Assembly: GCF_003248505.1 (NCBI RefSeq) | Contig: NZ_QFOA01000004.1 | Coordinates: 62,001-126,000 of the forward strand | DNA from: Sphingobium sp. | GTDB taxonomy: Bacteria > Pseudomonadota > Alphaproteobacteria > Sphingomonadales > Sphingomonadaceae | Direction of reading: 5' to 3' | Length of the DNA: 64,000 nucleotides | Shown here: in pieces, positions 51,673 through 59,494 of the stretch | How the letters are laid out: each line of letters begins with the position of its first letter | Position numbering within the stretch: the first letter of the stretch is position 1 | Notes under the pieces: model-generated | Databases searched by the model: none | What the model saw: the letters and a program-made list of their open reading frames with translations, nothing else | What the model was told of the DNA's origin: nothing | Made by a program: the position numbers and the translations under genes

Positions 51673-51963
51673 ATGGAAGCGTTCGTCGTCTTCACGCGGG
51701 AGGAAACCACCGATCCGCACGAACTCGCAACATATTCCGCGGGCGTCGGCCCATCGTTCGACGGCCACGACGTAACCTTTCTGGCCGCCTATGGCGCTAT
51801 GGAGCAATTGGAGGGGCCGCCCATCGAGGGGGCCGTCATCTTGCGGTTTCCGACGATGCAGGCCGCCCATGATTGGTATCATAGCCCCGCCTACCAGACG
51901 ATCGCCGCGCATCGCTTTGCCGGTTCCCGCTACCGCGGATTCATCGTTGAGGGGCGGAAGTAA
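51673..51963 (+). CDS. DUF1330 protein
   Basis: 96 residues from ATG 51673 (MEAFVVFTREETTDPHELA); an in-frame ATG at 51637 is possible. Dimeric alpha/beta-barrel (ferredoxin-like) protein with the family core GAVILRFPTMQAAHDWYHSPAYQ. Often next to redox enzymes; biochemical function unknown. 61 bp behind the heme-binding gene. Confidence 0.85.
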   Translation: MEAFVVFTREETTDPHELATYSAGVGPSFDGHDVTFLAAYGAMEQLEGPPIEGAVILRFPTMQAAHDWYHSPAYQTIAAHRFAGSRYRGFIVEGRK

Positions 51964-52032
51964 AACACCAGCAAATAACGTCGGCGCTGACCGCGAGGTA
52001 TATGTCCAAGCACGAAAACCAGGAGTTTCTAG

Positions 52033-52323
52033 ATGATCGAGGCCGAGGCACGCATCGCTACGATCGAATCGAGTCGATACCTGACGAAACTCGCTGAGGC
52101 GTGGGTTCACACCTATCCGGTTCGGTATGACACGCTGACGGCCGAAATCCAGCTTCCGGGCGGCGAGCTCGTATTGACCGCAGACGGCGACAGCCTCTCC
52201 TTGAGGCTGGTGGGCACCGACCGCGAACGCTTCGATGCAACCAAGGAATCCGTCGCCAAGCACGTTGATCGCGTCGCAGAGCACGACACCGGGGTCCGAT
52301 GCGTATGGCATGAAATATCATGA
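52033..52323 (+). CDS. DUF2218 protein
   Basis: 96 residues, ATG at 52033 with AGGAG 10 nt upstream. DUF2218 layout: SSRYLTKLAEAWVHTYPV, then a beta region and FDATKESVAKHVDRVA; usually described near siderophore or iron uptake genes. No such genes are here. Function unknown. Confidence 0.82.
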   Translation: MIEAEARIATIESSRYLTKLAEAWVHTYPVRYDTLTAEIQLPGGELVLTADGDSLSLRLVGTDRERFDATKESVAKHVDRVAEHDTGVRCVWHEIS

Positions 52324-52385
52324 TGGCGCCGGGGCGTCGCTGTATCGCGTCGGCATCGTATCAATCACGGATTTGAGCCTTGGGG

Positions 52386-52937
52386 ATGCGGGCTTTCATA
52401 GACTTCGAGGCCTCCTCGCTCGGCCGGCACGGCTATCCTATCGAGGTCGCCTGGGTCTTCGAGGACGGTGCCGCCGAGGCATTTCTGATCAGACCGATCG
52501 ATAAATGGACGGATTGGGACCCAACAGCACAGGCGATACATGGCATCTCTCGGGAGGAATTGTTGCAACACGGCGCCACGACCGAACACGTAGCAAACAG
52601 GCTGGTGACAGCGCTCCAGGGGCATGAGGTCTTCGCAAGCGCCCCCTCATGGGACGGCAAATGGCTCAGTGCCCTATTGCGATCGGCAGGGCTGCCGCGT
52701 CACGCCGTTCGTTTGACCGATACAGATCTCGGTTTGTCAGAACTCGCGGAAGCGCTCCTCGCGCCGCATGTGCCCTCTTCGAGGATTCCCCGCGCGATAA
52801 GGAAAATCCTTGCGGACGCGGCTGGACGCTTTGACGATCGCCCACCCGCACACCGCGCGCTGCAGGATGCTCAGCGCGAGCGCGAGCGTTGGCTTGCCGT
52901 TTCCGAACTGGCGCATGCGTTCGAAGCTAATCGATGA
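52386..52937 (+). CDS. DnaQ-like 3'-5' exonuclease
   Basis: 183 residues from ATG 52386 (TTG 52380 alternative). DEDDh exonuclease motifs: Exo I FIDFEASSLG with D and E at the N-terminus, AIHGISREELLQHG for substrate contact, Exo II near SAPSWDGKWLSALL, and Exo III H-x4-D in HRALQDAQRE. Stand-alone exonucleases of this kind process DNA or RNA ends; target unknown. Confidence 0.85.
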   Translation: MRAFIDFEASSLGRHGYPIEVAWVFEDGAAEAFLIRPIDKWTDWDPTAQAIHGISREELLQHGATTEHVANRLVTALQGHEVFASAPSWDGKWLSALLRSAGLPRHAVRLTDTDLGLSELAEALLAPHVPSSRIPRAIRKILADAAGRFDDRPPAHRALQDAQRERERWLAVSELAHAFEANR

Positions 52938-52965
52938 GAGGCGAAAATCCGTGGAGAGGACAACG

Positions 52966-53280
52966 ATGATCGAGTGGCTGGATATTGCCAGTCTGCCTCG
53001 CGAGGTGTCGCTTGGCAGCAGCTTCTTATTCTGCACGTTCGCCCAGCATGTTTTTCACGTCACTCTGGTCCAGCGGGAGGGGCAACAGTTATGTTGGTCG
53101 ATCGGTGGCCGGGAAACCCAAGCACAACTGCTCCTTGACCGCGAGATGGCCCTGGTCACGCACTTCGCGAGCCCGAATTTCCCACAACTGACTGAAGGTC
53201 AACTCGCAGCGGTCGCGATCCGGGTTGCCAACCTCGACGGCCGGGGGTTGGCATACCAGCACGACCGTTACGGTCGCTGA
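52966..53280 (+). CDS. Hypothetical 104-aa protein
   Basis: ATG at 52966 preceded by GGAGAGGA. Begins MIEWLDIASLPREVSLGSSF; no motif recognised. Predominantly beta with a final helix (LTEGQLAAVAIRVANLDG). It follows the exonuclease by 28 bp and may be co-transcribed. Confidence 0.6.
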   Translation: MIEWLDIASLPREVSLGSSFLFCTFAQHVFHVTLVQREGQQLCWSIGGRETQAQLLLDREMALVTHFASPNFPQLTEGQLAAVAIRVANLDGRGLAYQHDRYGR

Positions 53281-53299
53281 GCGAAGCCCTTCTCACCCC

Positions 53300-53325
53300 G
53301 CCAGCATATTGTATCGCATGCTGGC
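53300..53325. promoter_or_regulatory. Inverted repeat before the VPGUxxT-type gene
   Basis: GCCAGCAT (53300-53307), 10-nt spacer, ATGCTGGC (53318-53325), a perfect 8-bp dyad 17 bp upstream of the next start and 19 bp after the previous stop. It is either the terminator of the 104-aa gene (no T run seen) or an operator for the thioredoxin-like gene. Confidence 0.4.
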
Positions 53326-53342
53326 CACACTAGGTCACCGAT

Positions 53343-54284
53343 ATGCAAGACAACCTAGTTTCGTTTCGCGAGCATCATGAGCTCGGGGAAGTCGCGTGGT
53401 TGCGCGACTTTGAGCGCGGCCTCGTAGCCGCGTCCGATCAAGGCAAACCTATTCTCCTGTTATTTCAGGAGGTGCCGGGCTGTTCGACGTGCATAAACTT
53501 TGGGCAGGATGTTCTCACCCATCCCTTGATGGTGGAATTGATTGCGGATCACTTCATCCCGGTGGCCATCTTCAACAACCATCCAGGCAAGGACGCCGAG
53601 ATCCTACGGCGTTTTGGCGAGCCATCGTGGAACAACCCGGTGGTGCGCTTCCTCGGGCCCGACGGAGCCGAGCTCGTGCCCAAACTGGCCGATCGCTATG
53701 ACGCGCTCGGACTGCACGAGAAGATTACCGCTGTTCTCGAAAGGCTCGGCAGCGACCTGCCCGGCTACTTCCGCTTGCTTGGGCGCGATCTGCTCGTTGA
53801 AAATAGCCTCGCTGAAAGCGCGGTCTACACCACACCATGTTTCTGGTCGGGCGAGACGAGCCTCGCCCAGCATCCAGCGATCGTGACGACCGAGGCAGGC
53901 TGGATTGACGGAGAGGAAGTGGTTCGGGTGGATTTCGACCCGCGCGTGGCCTCGCGCTCCAAGCTGAATAGCTATGCCAGGACTGAGGGGTTCAGTCCGC
54001 TCGAAGGCGCCCTGTTCAAGCTCGACGGCGAGCCCCAATTCTACCTGCGCAAGCATGCTGCCCGCCACCTGCCTCTGACACCGGCCCAACGCACGCAAAT
54101 CAATCTGGCGGTGCCGTATCACACGCCCATCGCCGACCTGCTCAGCCCTCAACAAAATGCATGGCTAGCCGACCCTCGGTTGCAGGAAGCGAGTGCAGGC
54201 GACGCGTATCATCAGGACATTCGGCAGATTTGGCCCGCGCTCGCGGCGCAACTGGGTCTGATTGGAGTCACAACCCGAAAGTGA
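53343..54284 (+). CDS. Thioredoxin-like protein of the VPGUxxT (seleno)protein family, cysteine form, with MsrA-like second half
   Basis: 313 residues, ATG at 53343. N-terminal thioredoxin-like domain with VPGCSTC (C47, C50) where selenoprotein members carry U at the first position. The second half has TPCFWSGE (C166), TTEAGWIDGEEVVRVDFDP (about 182-200), which mirrors the MsrA pattern GCFW-x-E ... GYxGG ... EVVxVxyDP. It may thus join a methionine-sulfoxide-reductase-like module to its own reductant; the MsrA glycine before the cysteine is proline here, so activity is uncertain. Stands alone between unrelated genes in the stress region. Confidence 0.72.
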   Translation: MQDNLVSFREHHELGEVAWLRDFERGLVAASDQGKPILLLFQEVPGCSTCINFGQDVLTHPLMVELIADHFIPVAIFNNHPGKDAEILRRFGEPSWNNPVVRFLGPDGAELVPKLADRYDALGLHEKITAVLERLGSDLPGYFRLLGRDLLVENSLAESAVYTTPCFWSGETSLAQHPAIVTTEAGWIDGEEVVRVDFDPRVASRSKLNSYARTEGFSPLEGALFKLDGEPQFYLRKHAARHLPLTPAQRTQINLAVPYHTPIADLLSPQQNAWLADPRLQEASAGDAYHQDIRQIWPALAAQLGLIGVTTRK

Positions 54285-54391
54285 ATTTTGCGGACGCTGG
54301 GAGCGAACGGATAGCGAACGACGACAATGGTAAGAAGCGGTCCAACCGCTTTCGGGGAGGAAGGGTCGATCGATACCATCGCGTGACGCGT

Positions 54392-54430
54392 CTGCCTTTC
54401 TCGAAAAGGATCGAGTTTTGAGAAAGGCAG
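54392..54430. terminator. Bidirectional terminator-like inverted repeat
   Basis: CTGCCTTTCTC (54392-54402) and GAGAAAGGCAG (54420-54430), 11 bp perfect, with an inner CTCGA/TCGAG pair. It lies between two convergent genes (stops at 54284 and 54442) and has T- or A-rich loop sequence GTTTTG. Confidence 0.55.
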
Positions 54431-54441
54431 AGCCGGCCGTT

Positions 54442-55095
54442 CTACCTCAGCGGGAGCCGTCTCGCCTTGGCAAGGTTCACGATCAACTCGGGGAGCGTCT
54501 GATGTTCGTGCGCGCGCCATGCGGGCTGACCTGGGCCGCTCCGCCAGGACTCGCTAAGTGGACTGTTGTCTGCCGTATCGAAGCCGAACTGATCGTAAAG
54601 CCGCGTGACCAGCTCCACCGCCTCGGGGTGGTCGCTTGATACCGACAGCGCGTGCCGCCCCGGCGTGCCAGATGGCCGCGCCGACAGGAACAGCCGCGGT
54701 GCCTGAATGTGCGTGAACGCCTTCGCGACCTTAGAGGTGGGGAGCTGTTCCTGCCGTAGCTCGTGCTCCGTCTTCTCACCGACGTCTACCACGGCGTAGC
54801 GCCCGTCACGCCACGGCATGTAGTTGTTGGTGTCGAGAACGATCTTGCCCGCCAGTTGCTCGACCGGCATGTCGTTGGCGAGCTTGAGGGGGACCGCCAC
54901 CACGACGAAATCCCCCGCCTCGGCCGCATCGGCAGCGGTCGCAGCGCGCGCGTCGGGCCCGAGTTCGGCGACGAGGCGGGCCAAAGTTTCCGGTCCGCGC
55001 GAGTTGGCGATCACCACCCGGTAGCCGTTCGCGATGGCGGCGCGGGCGATCTGGCTGCCTACCTCTCCCGCACCAATGATGCCGATGGTGGCCAT
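54442..55095 (-). CDS. NADPH-dependent F420 reductase-like NAD(P)-binding protein
   Basis: 217 residues from ATG 55095 (MATIGIIGAGEVGSQIARAA). Rossmann fold with GAGEVG, NSRGPETL for the NADP phosphate, and VVVAVPLKLAND, IVLDTNNYMPWRDG as in the F420:NADP oxidoreductase family. Proteobacteria of this kind generally lack F420, so it probably acts on another flavin-like or small substrate. It begins 19 bp after the SDR stop and is in one operon with it. Confidence 0.83.
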   Translation of the reverse strand: MATIGIIGAGEVGSQIARAAIANGYRVVIANSRGPETLARLVAELGPDARAATAADAAEAGDFVVVAVPLKLANDMPVEQLAGKIVLDTNNYMPWRDGRYAVVDVGEKTEHELRQEQLPTSKVAKAFTHIQAPRLFLSARPSGTPGRHALSVSSDHPEAVELVTRLYDQFGFDTADNSPLSESWRSGPGQPAWRAHEHQTLPELIVNLAKARRLPLR

Positions 55096-55114
55096 AGTTG
55101 ATCGCTCCAACGGA

Positions 55115-55828
55115 TCAGGCACCGAACGCTCCGTCGATGGTGTGCATGGCGCCGGTGACGAACCCTGCCTCCGGTCCGGCGAGCCATGCCACCATGCCCG
55201 CGACCTCCTCCGGCCGGCCGTGACGCTTGATCGCCATGAAACCGTGCAGCAGATCCTTCATCGGTCCGTCTGCCGGGTTGGCGTCTGTGTCGATCGGACC
55301 GGGTTGCACGACGTTGATCGTAATCCCGCGAGGCCCGAAGTCGCGTGCCAGCCCACGTGCCATCCCTTGCAGCGCTGACTTGCTGAGCGCGTAAGCCGCC
55401 ATGCCGGGAACGGGCATCCGATCGCCGTTCACCGATCCGATAACGATGATGCGCCCGCCCTCGGGCATCTGTCGCGCCGCCTCGACCGATGCATGATACG
55501 GCGCGTGAACATTGATCCGGAACAGCCGGTCAATCGCGTCCGGGTCCTGTTCCAGCGAGTCGCCGAACACGGCGATGCCGGCATTGACGACCAGCACGTC
55601 GAGCGCGCCGCTGTCCTTCACGCGTGCGATCACCGCGTCGCGATCCGCGCTGTCCGTCTCCACGGCCGTGCTGCGCGTCTCGGCCGCCAACGCTTCGGCT
55701 GCGTCTCGCGAGCCGGAATAGGTGAAGACCACGGTCGCGCCATCCGCTGCAAAGCGCCGAACGATTGCCGCGCCGATTCCGCGGCTACCACCAAGCACAA
55801 GAACGGATTTTCCCTCGAACGCACCCAT
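55115..55828 (-). CDS. Short-chain dehydrogenase (BdcA-like SDR)
   Basis: 237 residues, ATG at 55828. SDR motifs: cofactor loop LGGSRGIGAAIVRRFA, NAGIAVFG, catalytic serine in VIGSVNGDR and YxxxK in AYALSKSALQGMARG. Divergent from a TetR regulator, as bdcA and bdcR in E. coli, which influence c-di-GMP and dispersal; that resemblance is from arrangement and general similarity only. Operon with the F420-reductase-like gene. Confidence 0.87.
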   Translation of the reverse strand: MGAFEGKSVLVLGGSRGIGAAIVRRFAADGATVVFTYSGSRDAAEALAAETRSTAVETDSADRDAVIARVKDSGALDVLVVNAGIAVFGDSLEQDPDAIDRLFRINVHAPYHASVEAARQMPEGGRIIVIGSVNGDRMPVPGMAAYALSKSALQGMARGLARDFGPRGITINVVQPGPIDTDANPADGPMKDLLHGFMAIKRHGRPEEVAGMVAWLAGPEAGFVTGAMHTIDGAFGA

Positions 55829-55861
55829 CGCACTCTTCCTTGATCAATAACTTACGATCCG

Positions 55862-55902
55862 CTACATAAATGGTTCAACCCCGCGCGTCAAGGTATTTGT
55901 AG
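55862..55902. promoter_or_regulatory. Imperfect dyad in the SDR/TetR divergent promoter
   Basis: CTACATAAAT (55862-55871) and ATTTGTAG (55895-55902), complementary except for one inserted base, span most of the 73-bp divergent gap and touch the tetR GTG start. A TetR dimer site is expected here, though the arms are far apart (23 bp) and may belong to separate sites. Confidence 0.3.
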
Positions 55903-56516
55903 TGGAGCATACAGAAAGCCGCCGCACACGTGGCCGACCGCGCCAGTTCGACTTGGACGAGGCGGTCGCGGCCGCCCAACGCCTGTTTCACGCCCGCGGC
56001 TACGATGCGGTCAGCGTCGCTGACCTCATCCAGGCGATCGGTATAAATCCGCCCAGCTTCTATGCCGCCTTTGGTAGCAAGGCGGACCTCTACAGCCGCA
56101 TCCTCGATCGTTATGCCGCCCAAGGCGCGATCCCGCTGGCCGATCTGCTAAGCGCGGATCGACCGATCGCGGAATGTCTCGTGGCGGTGCTGGAAGAGGC
56201 GGCCCGGCGCTACGCAGCCGATCCCGGCGCGGCGGGTTGCCTCGTCATCGAGGGTGCGCGCTGCGCCGACCCAGAAGCAAAAGGCGCTGCTGGCGCTTTC
56301 ATTACGGCTGCGGAGGAGGCGATTTATCGATTCATTGCCGCCCGTTATCCCGATCAAGCCGCGTGTATCCAAGATTATATGAGCACCGTAATGGCCGGGC
56401 TGTCCGCCAGCGCCCGTAACGGGCACAATTTTGATCGCCTGCTCGCAACCGCCCGTCTCGCAGGAGTCGGTCTTGAACAGACGTTCGCGCTTAATAGGCA
56501 AGGTCGGGAAAAGTGA
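55902..56516 (+). CDS. TetR/AcrR family transcriptional regulator
   Basis: 204 residues from a GTG at 55902. N-terminal HTH: RGRPRQFDLDEAVAAAQRLF, then YDAVSVADLIQAIGINPPSFYAAFGSKADLY, the tetR recognition helix. The C-terminal ligand domain contains GCLVIEGARCADPEAKG with a cysteine pair typical of the YjdC/BdcR-type subgroup. Divergent from the SDR gene, which it probably represses together with itself. Confidence 0.9.
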   Translation: MEHTESRRTRGRPRQFDLDEAVAAAQRLFHARGYDAVSVADLIQAIGINPPSFYAAFGSKADLYSRILDRYAAQGAIPLADLLSADRPIAECLVAVLEEAARRYAADPGAAGCLVIEGARCADPEAKGAAGAFITAAEEAIYRFIAARYPDQAACIQDYMSTVMAGLSASARNGHNFDRLLATARLAGVGLEQTFALNRQGREK

Positions 56517-56973
56517 ACACGACGTTCCCGTAAAGGAAGGTGTAGCGAGAAAGCTGGCAGAATCGGTCTTTTGATGCCCCCGGGAAAGCTATTTTCTCGA
56601 AATCTGTCCCGATTGAGTTTTCTCAAATCAACCCGTCCTACATGGAAAAACGGGAATGTTTTGGCACGGCAGAATGCTGGTTTCGGAAAGGTGAGCCGAC
56701 TTACTGAAGGGGTGGGGTTTGGGCGATTCGTGCCGTTGGCCGTCAAACGCTGGTATGCCGGTCAGCGTCATAGTGTCCGACAGCGCACCGTTCTGATGGG
56801 TTGCCGGACAATATCGGCGGGCGACGGGTTCACGGACACGTTCTGTTCGCTCCTAGCGATGCAAAACTCACTTTCGTGTCGTGACCCTTGATTGGACATG
56901 GTGCCGGTGGTCCCGAACCGGACTGAGCGGCGTGCTAGGTAGGATCTGCCACCGGAACCGCGGGCGGTCGGCA
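56517..56973. other. 457-bp gap between convergent genes, nothing recognised
   Basis: Lies between the stops of tetR and the thioredoxin-reductase-like gene. It is noticeably more AT-rich (for example TTTTCTCGAAATC near 56590) than its flanks. No ORF with convincing start or composition, no clear hairpin with T tract and no promoter box shared with the neighbours was seen. A decayed gene or insertion scar is possible. Confidence 0.5.
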
Positions 56974-58590
56974 TTAGACCCGAACGTGGGCCCAAACCTT
57001 GGAGATCACGACCGAGCCTTCGCCCACCGAGGATGCCACCCGCTTCACGGATCCCGCGCGGACATCGCCCACCGCGAAGATGCCAACCTCCGAGGTCTCA
57101 TAAGGCGAGGCTCCGTCCACCTCTTGCCCGGTCAGGACGAAACCGTGGGGGTCGAGCGCGACGAGCCCCGAGAGCCATGCGGTGTTGGGTGCAGCGCCGA
57201 CCATGACGAAGAGCGCGCCGGAATCGAGCGTGCGGGTCGAGCCGTGATGCACGTCGCGTATCGTGACCGCCTCGAGCCTGTCCGATCCGTGGAGGGCGCT
57301 GACTTCCGTGCCATATTCGATCGTGATCGCTGGGTCTGCAACGAGCCGGCTGGACAGGTAGCTCGACATCGATGACGCAAGCGAGCGGCCGCGAACCAGG
57401 ACGCGGACATGCTTCGCAGAGCGGCTGAGGAACATCGCTGCCTGACCGGCGGAGTTGCCGCCACCGATGATGATCGTCTCGGTGTCCCGGCTATAGCGCG
57501 CCTCGCTCTCGGTAGCCGCGTAATAGACACCGGCCCCTTCAAACGCTTCAAGCCGATCGATCGGCAGCCGGCGATATTGGACACCGGTCGCCACGACGAC
57601 GGCCCGCCCGCGGACCCGTTGTTCGTTGTCGAAGGTCGCACAGAACGAGCTGTCTTCCAGACGTTCCAGTTTCACTACCCGCCGCGGCATCGCGAAACGC
57701 GTGCCAAATTTCATAGCCTGGACCTCGCCGCGCCACACCAGGTCGGCGCCAGAGATCCCAGTCGGAAAACCCATGTAGTTCTCGATCCGGCTCGAGGTGC
57801 CCGCCTGACCTCCGATCGCCACATCCTCGATCACCAGTGCACGTAGCCCCTCAGCGCCCGCATAGACGCCTGCTGCCACTCCTGCAGGCCCGCCGCCTAC
57901 AATCAGAACGTCGAAGGCCTCATCGTCGACGAGATCGTGATTGAGGCCGAGCAAGCGCGCCACCTTGTCGGGGGTCGGGTCGGCGACAACCACATCGCGC
58001 CCGAAGACTACCGCCGGCTTGTCCGGTGACGTCGAGCAGGTCATCGCGACAGCCGCCGCCTCCGCACTCCCGAGCGCATATGACATATAGGGCAGACGGT
58101 TGCGGCTCGCGAACTCCGCGATCCGGCGCACGCCTCGATCCACTTCCTCGCCGATCAAAACGAGCGTGCCGTAACGTCTGTCGAGTTGCTGGCGTCGCCG
58201 CGCCGAGAGCACGGTGATGACGATGTCGGACATCTCCGGCGTTTCGGACATCAGTCGCAACATGTCCGGGCGCGGCACTTCGATCACGGTGGTGTCGGTG
58301 ACCGCTCGCATCGGCAGCGACCAGTTGCCGCCGTTAAGGAACGCAATTTCCGCCATGAACTGGGTTGGCCCGAGGGTTGAGGCAATATGGCGCTCGTCCG
58401 TGAAGGGGTTCACGACCTCGATCTCGCCCTCCTCGACATAGACGAAGCGGTTGGCGGGCTCCCCGGCACGTGCGACGAACGTGCCGGCGGGATAGCGGTG
58501 AATCGTGCCAACTGCTTTCAACGCCGCGACATGCGTCGCAGAAAGGGGAACACGTTGCATCTCTCGTAAGTCGCGCCCGATCGATTCCAT
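56974..58590 (-). CDS. cNMP-binding-domain fused thioredoxin reductase-like flavoprotein, no CxxC
   Basis: 538 residues from ATG 58590 (in-frame ATG 58650 would add 20). Domains in order: cyclic-nucleotide-binding CAP_ED fold (about 20-130: YPAGTFVARAGEPANRFVYVEEGEIEVV), a Rossmann-like middle part, then a thioredoxin-reductase-type FAD/NAD module (VLIVGGGPAGVAAGVYAGAEGL, IIIGGGNSAGQAA, IFAVGDVRAGSVKRVA). Where thioredoxin reductases have CATC this protein reads AATESEA, so it cannot reduce thioredoxin by the usual route. A regulated NAD(P)H oxidase or sensor role is possible. Divergent from the redoxin operon, with promoter copy D between. Confidence 0.88.
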   Translation of the reverse strand: MESIGRDLREMQRVPLSATHVAALKAVGTIHRYPAGTFVARAGEPANRFVYVEEGEIEVVNPFTDERHIASTLGPTQFMAEIAFLNGGNWSLPMRAVTDTTVIEVPRPDMLRLMSETPEMSDIVITVLSARRRQQLDRRYGTLVLIGEEVDRGVRRIAEFASRNRLPYMSYALGSAEAAAVAMTCSTSPDKPAVVFGRDVVVADPTPDKVARLLGLNHDLVDDEAFDVLIVGGGPAGVAAGVYAGAEGLRALVIEDVAIGGQAGTSSRIENYMGFPTGISGADLVWRGEVQAMKFGTRFAMPRRVVKLERLEDSSFCATFDNEQRVRGRAVVVATGVQYRRLPIDRLEAFEGAGVYYAATESEARYSRDTETIIIGGGNSAGQAAMFLSRSAKHVRVLVRGRSLASSMSSYLSSRLVADPAITIEYGTEVSALHGSDRLEAVTIRDVHHGSTRTLDSGALFVMVGAAPNTAWLSGLVALDPHGFVLTGQEVDGASPYETSEVGIFAVGDVRAGSVKRVASSVGEGSVVISKVWAHVRV

Positions 58591-58804
58591 TACGTCCCGC
58601 CCCGTGTTGCCCGTCGGAGCGACAGTCGCCCCGGTAGCCTGGCTGCGCAAGAGTAGATGCGAGTGCAGAAGCGCAATCCGGCCGATCCATTAGCGGTTTC
58701 AAGTCGCTCGTCAGACTTCTCAACGGGCCAGAGCCAAATTGCGCCTCACATCTCAGGGTATTAGCAATAGCTAAGTAAAGTTGCTGGAGAGATGGGTGCG
58801 GTAA

Positions 58805-58874
58805 GGTATGGAAACTATGTCGCGCGGCTATTGGAAATACTGCGCGCATACCCTCATAGTCCGGCAGGAGAAAC
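58805..58874 (+). promoter_or_regulatory. Shared stress promoter, copy D (redoxin operon), intact
   Basis: Box GGTATGGAAACTATG (58805-58819), -35 TTGGAA (58831-58836), 18-bp spacer, -10 CATAGT (58855-58860), then CCGGCAGGAGAAACC. GATC-N5-GATC at 58909-58921 is at the same distance from the -10 as in copy C. It also has arms GCGCG/CGCGC and CTATG/CATAG, so it could fold or bind a dimer. Leader to ATG 59021 is about 155 nt. Confidence 0.75.
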
Positions 58875-59020
58875 CTTAGAGCCCCGAGTGTAATTCGGAC
58901 AAAGTGGCGATCCGAGCGATCAATTATTTGGGATGCGGGCGCAAAACCAGCTCGGAGGTTCGCGCGCCATCGCGATGCGCGACCATTCATTGGGCTTCAG
59001 CGTCGGAATTGGAGGATCAG

Positions 59021-59491
59021 ATGAGCGTCGCCGGAGAACAAGCGCCCGAGCTGCGCGTGCAGAAATGGATCGGCGCTGATGGAGGTAGCATCGCGCCGCT
59101 CAAGCTATCGGACCTCGGCGCGGGCCCGAAGATCCTGTTCGCCTTCCAGCACTGGTGCCATGGTTGCCATCTGCATGGCTTTCCCACGCTGCAAAGGCTG
59201 CACAGCGCGTTGAGCCTCAGGGGCGTTGGCTTCGCGGTGATCCAGACCGTCTTCGAAGGGGCGGATGAGAACACCTTTGAGAAGTTGCGCGTGAATCAGC
59301 TCAAGTATGAGCTTCCTATCGCGTTTGGCCAGGACGAGCCACCTGCCGGCGCGACTCTTCCCACCTTCATGGAGGACTACCGCACCCGGGGAACGCCCTG
59401 GTTCTCCGTGATGGACGCTGGCGGCCGGATCGTCTTCTCGGACTTCCATCTCGACGCCGATCAGCTCGTAAAGGGACTGGAGCTGGTGTAA
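59021..59491 (+). CDS. Redoxin / thioredoxin-like peroxidase family protein
   Basis: 156 residues from ATG 59021, which has GGAGGATCAG before it (GGAGG 9-10 nt upstream). Thioredoxin fold of the AhpC/TSA-redoxin group: FAFQHWCHGCHLHGFPTLQ with CxxC as WCHGC, and GTPWFSVMDAGGRIV with the cis-proline. Probably a cytoplasmic thiol-disulfide protein; no signal peptide. First gene of redoxin-DM13-MFS under promoter copy D. Confidence 0.85.
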   Translation: MSVAGEQAPELRVQKWIGADGGSIAPLKLSDLGAGPKILFAFQHWCHGCHLHGFPTLQRLHSALSLRGVGFAVIQTVFEGADENTFEKLRVNQLKYELPIAFGQDEPPAGATLPTFMEDYRTRGTPWFSVMDAGGRIVFSDFHLDADQLVKGLELV

Positions 59492-59494
59492 CCG

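Noticed and set aside
56571..56891. Open frame of 106 codons in the gap after tetR
   Set aside because: No ribosome site, AT-rich non-coding composition, and a product without recognisable features.
58805..58836. Reading GGAAAC...TTGG of the shared box as an EcfG-type sigma promoter (GGAAC-N16-17-GTT)
   Set aside because: Copy B lacks GGAA, the second element does not contain GTT, and a good -35/-10 pair at constant spacing lies directly downstream in all four copies.
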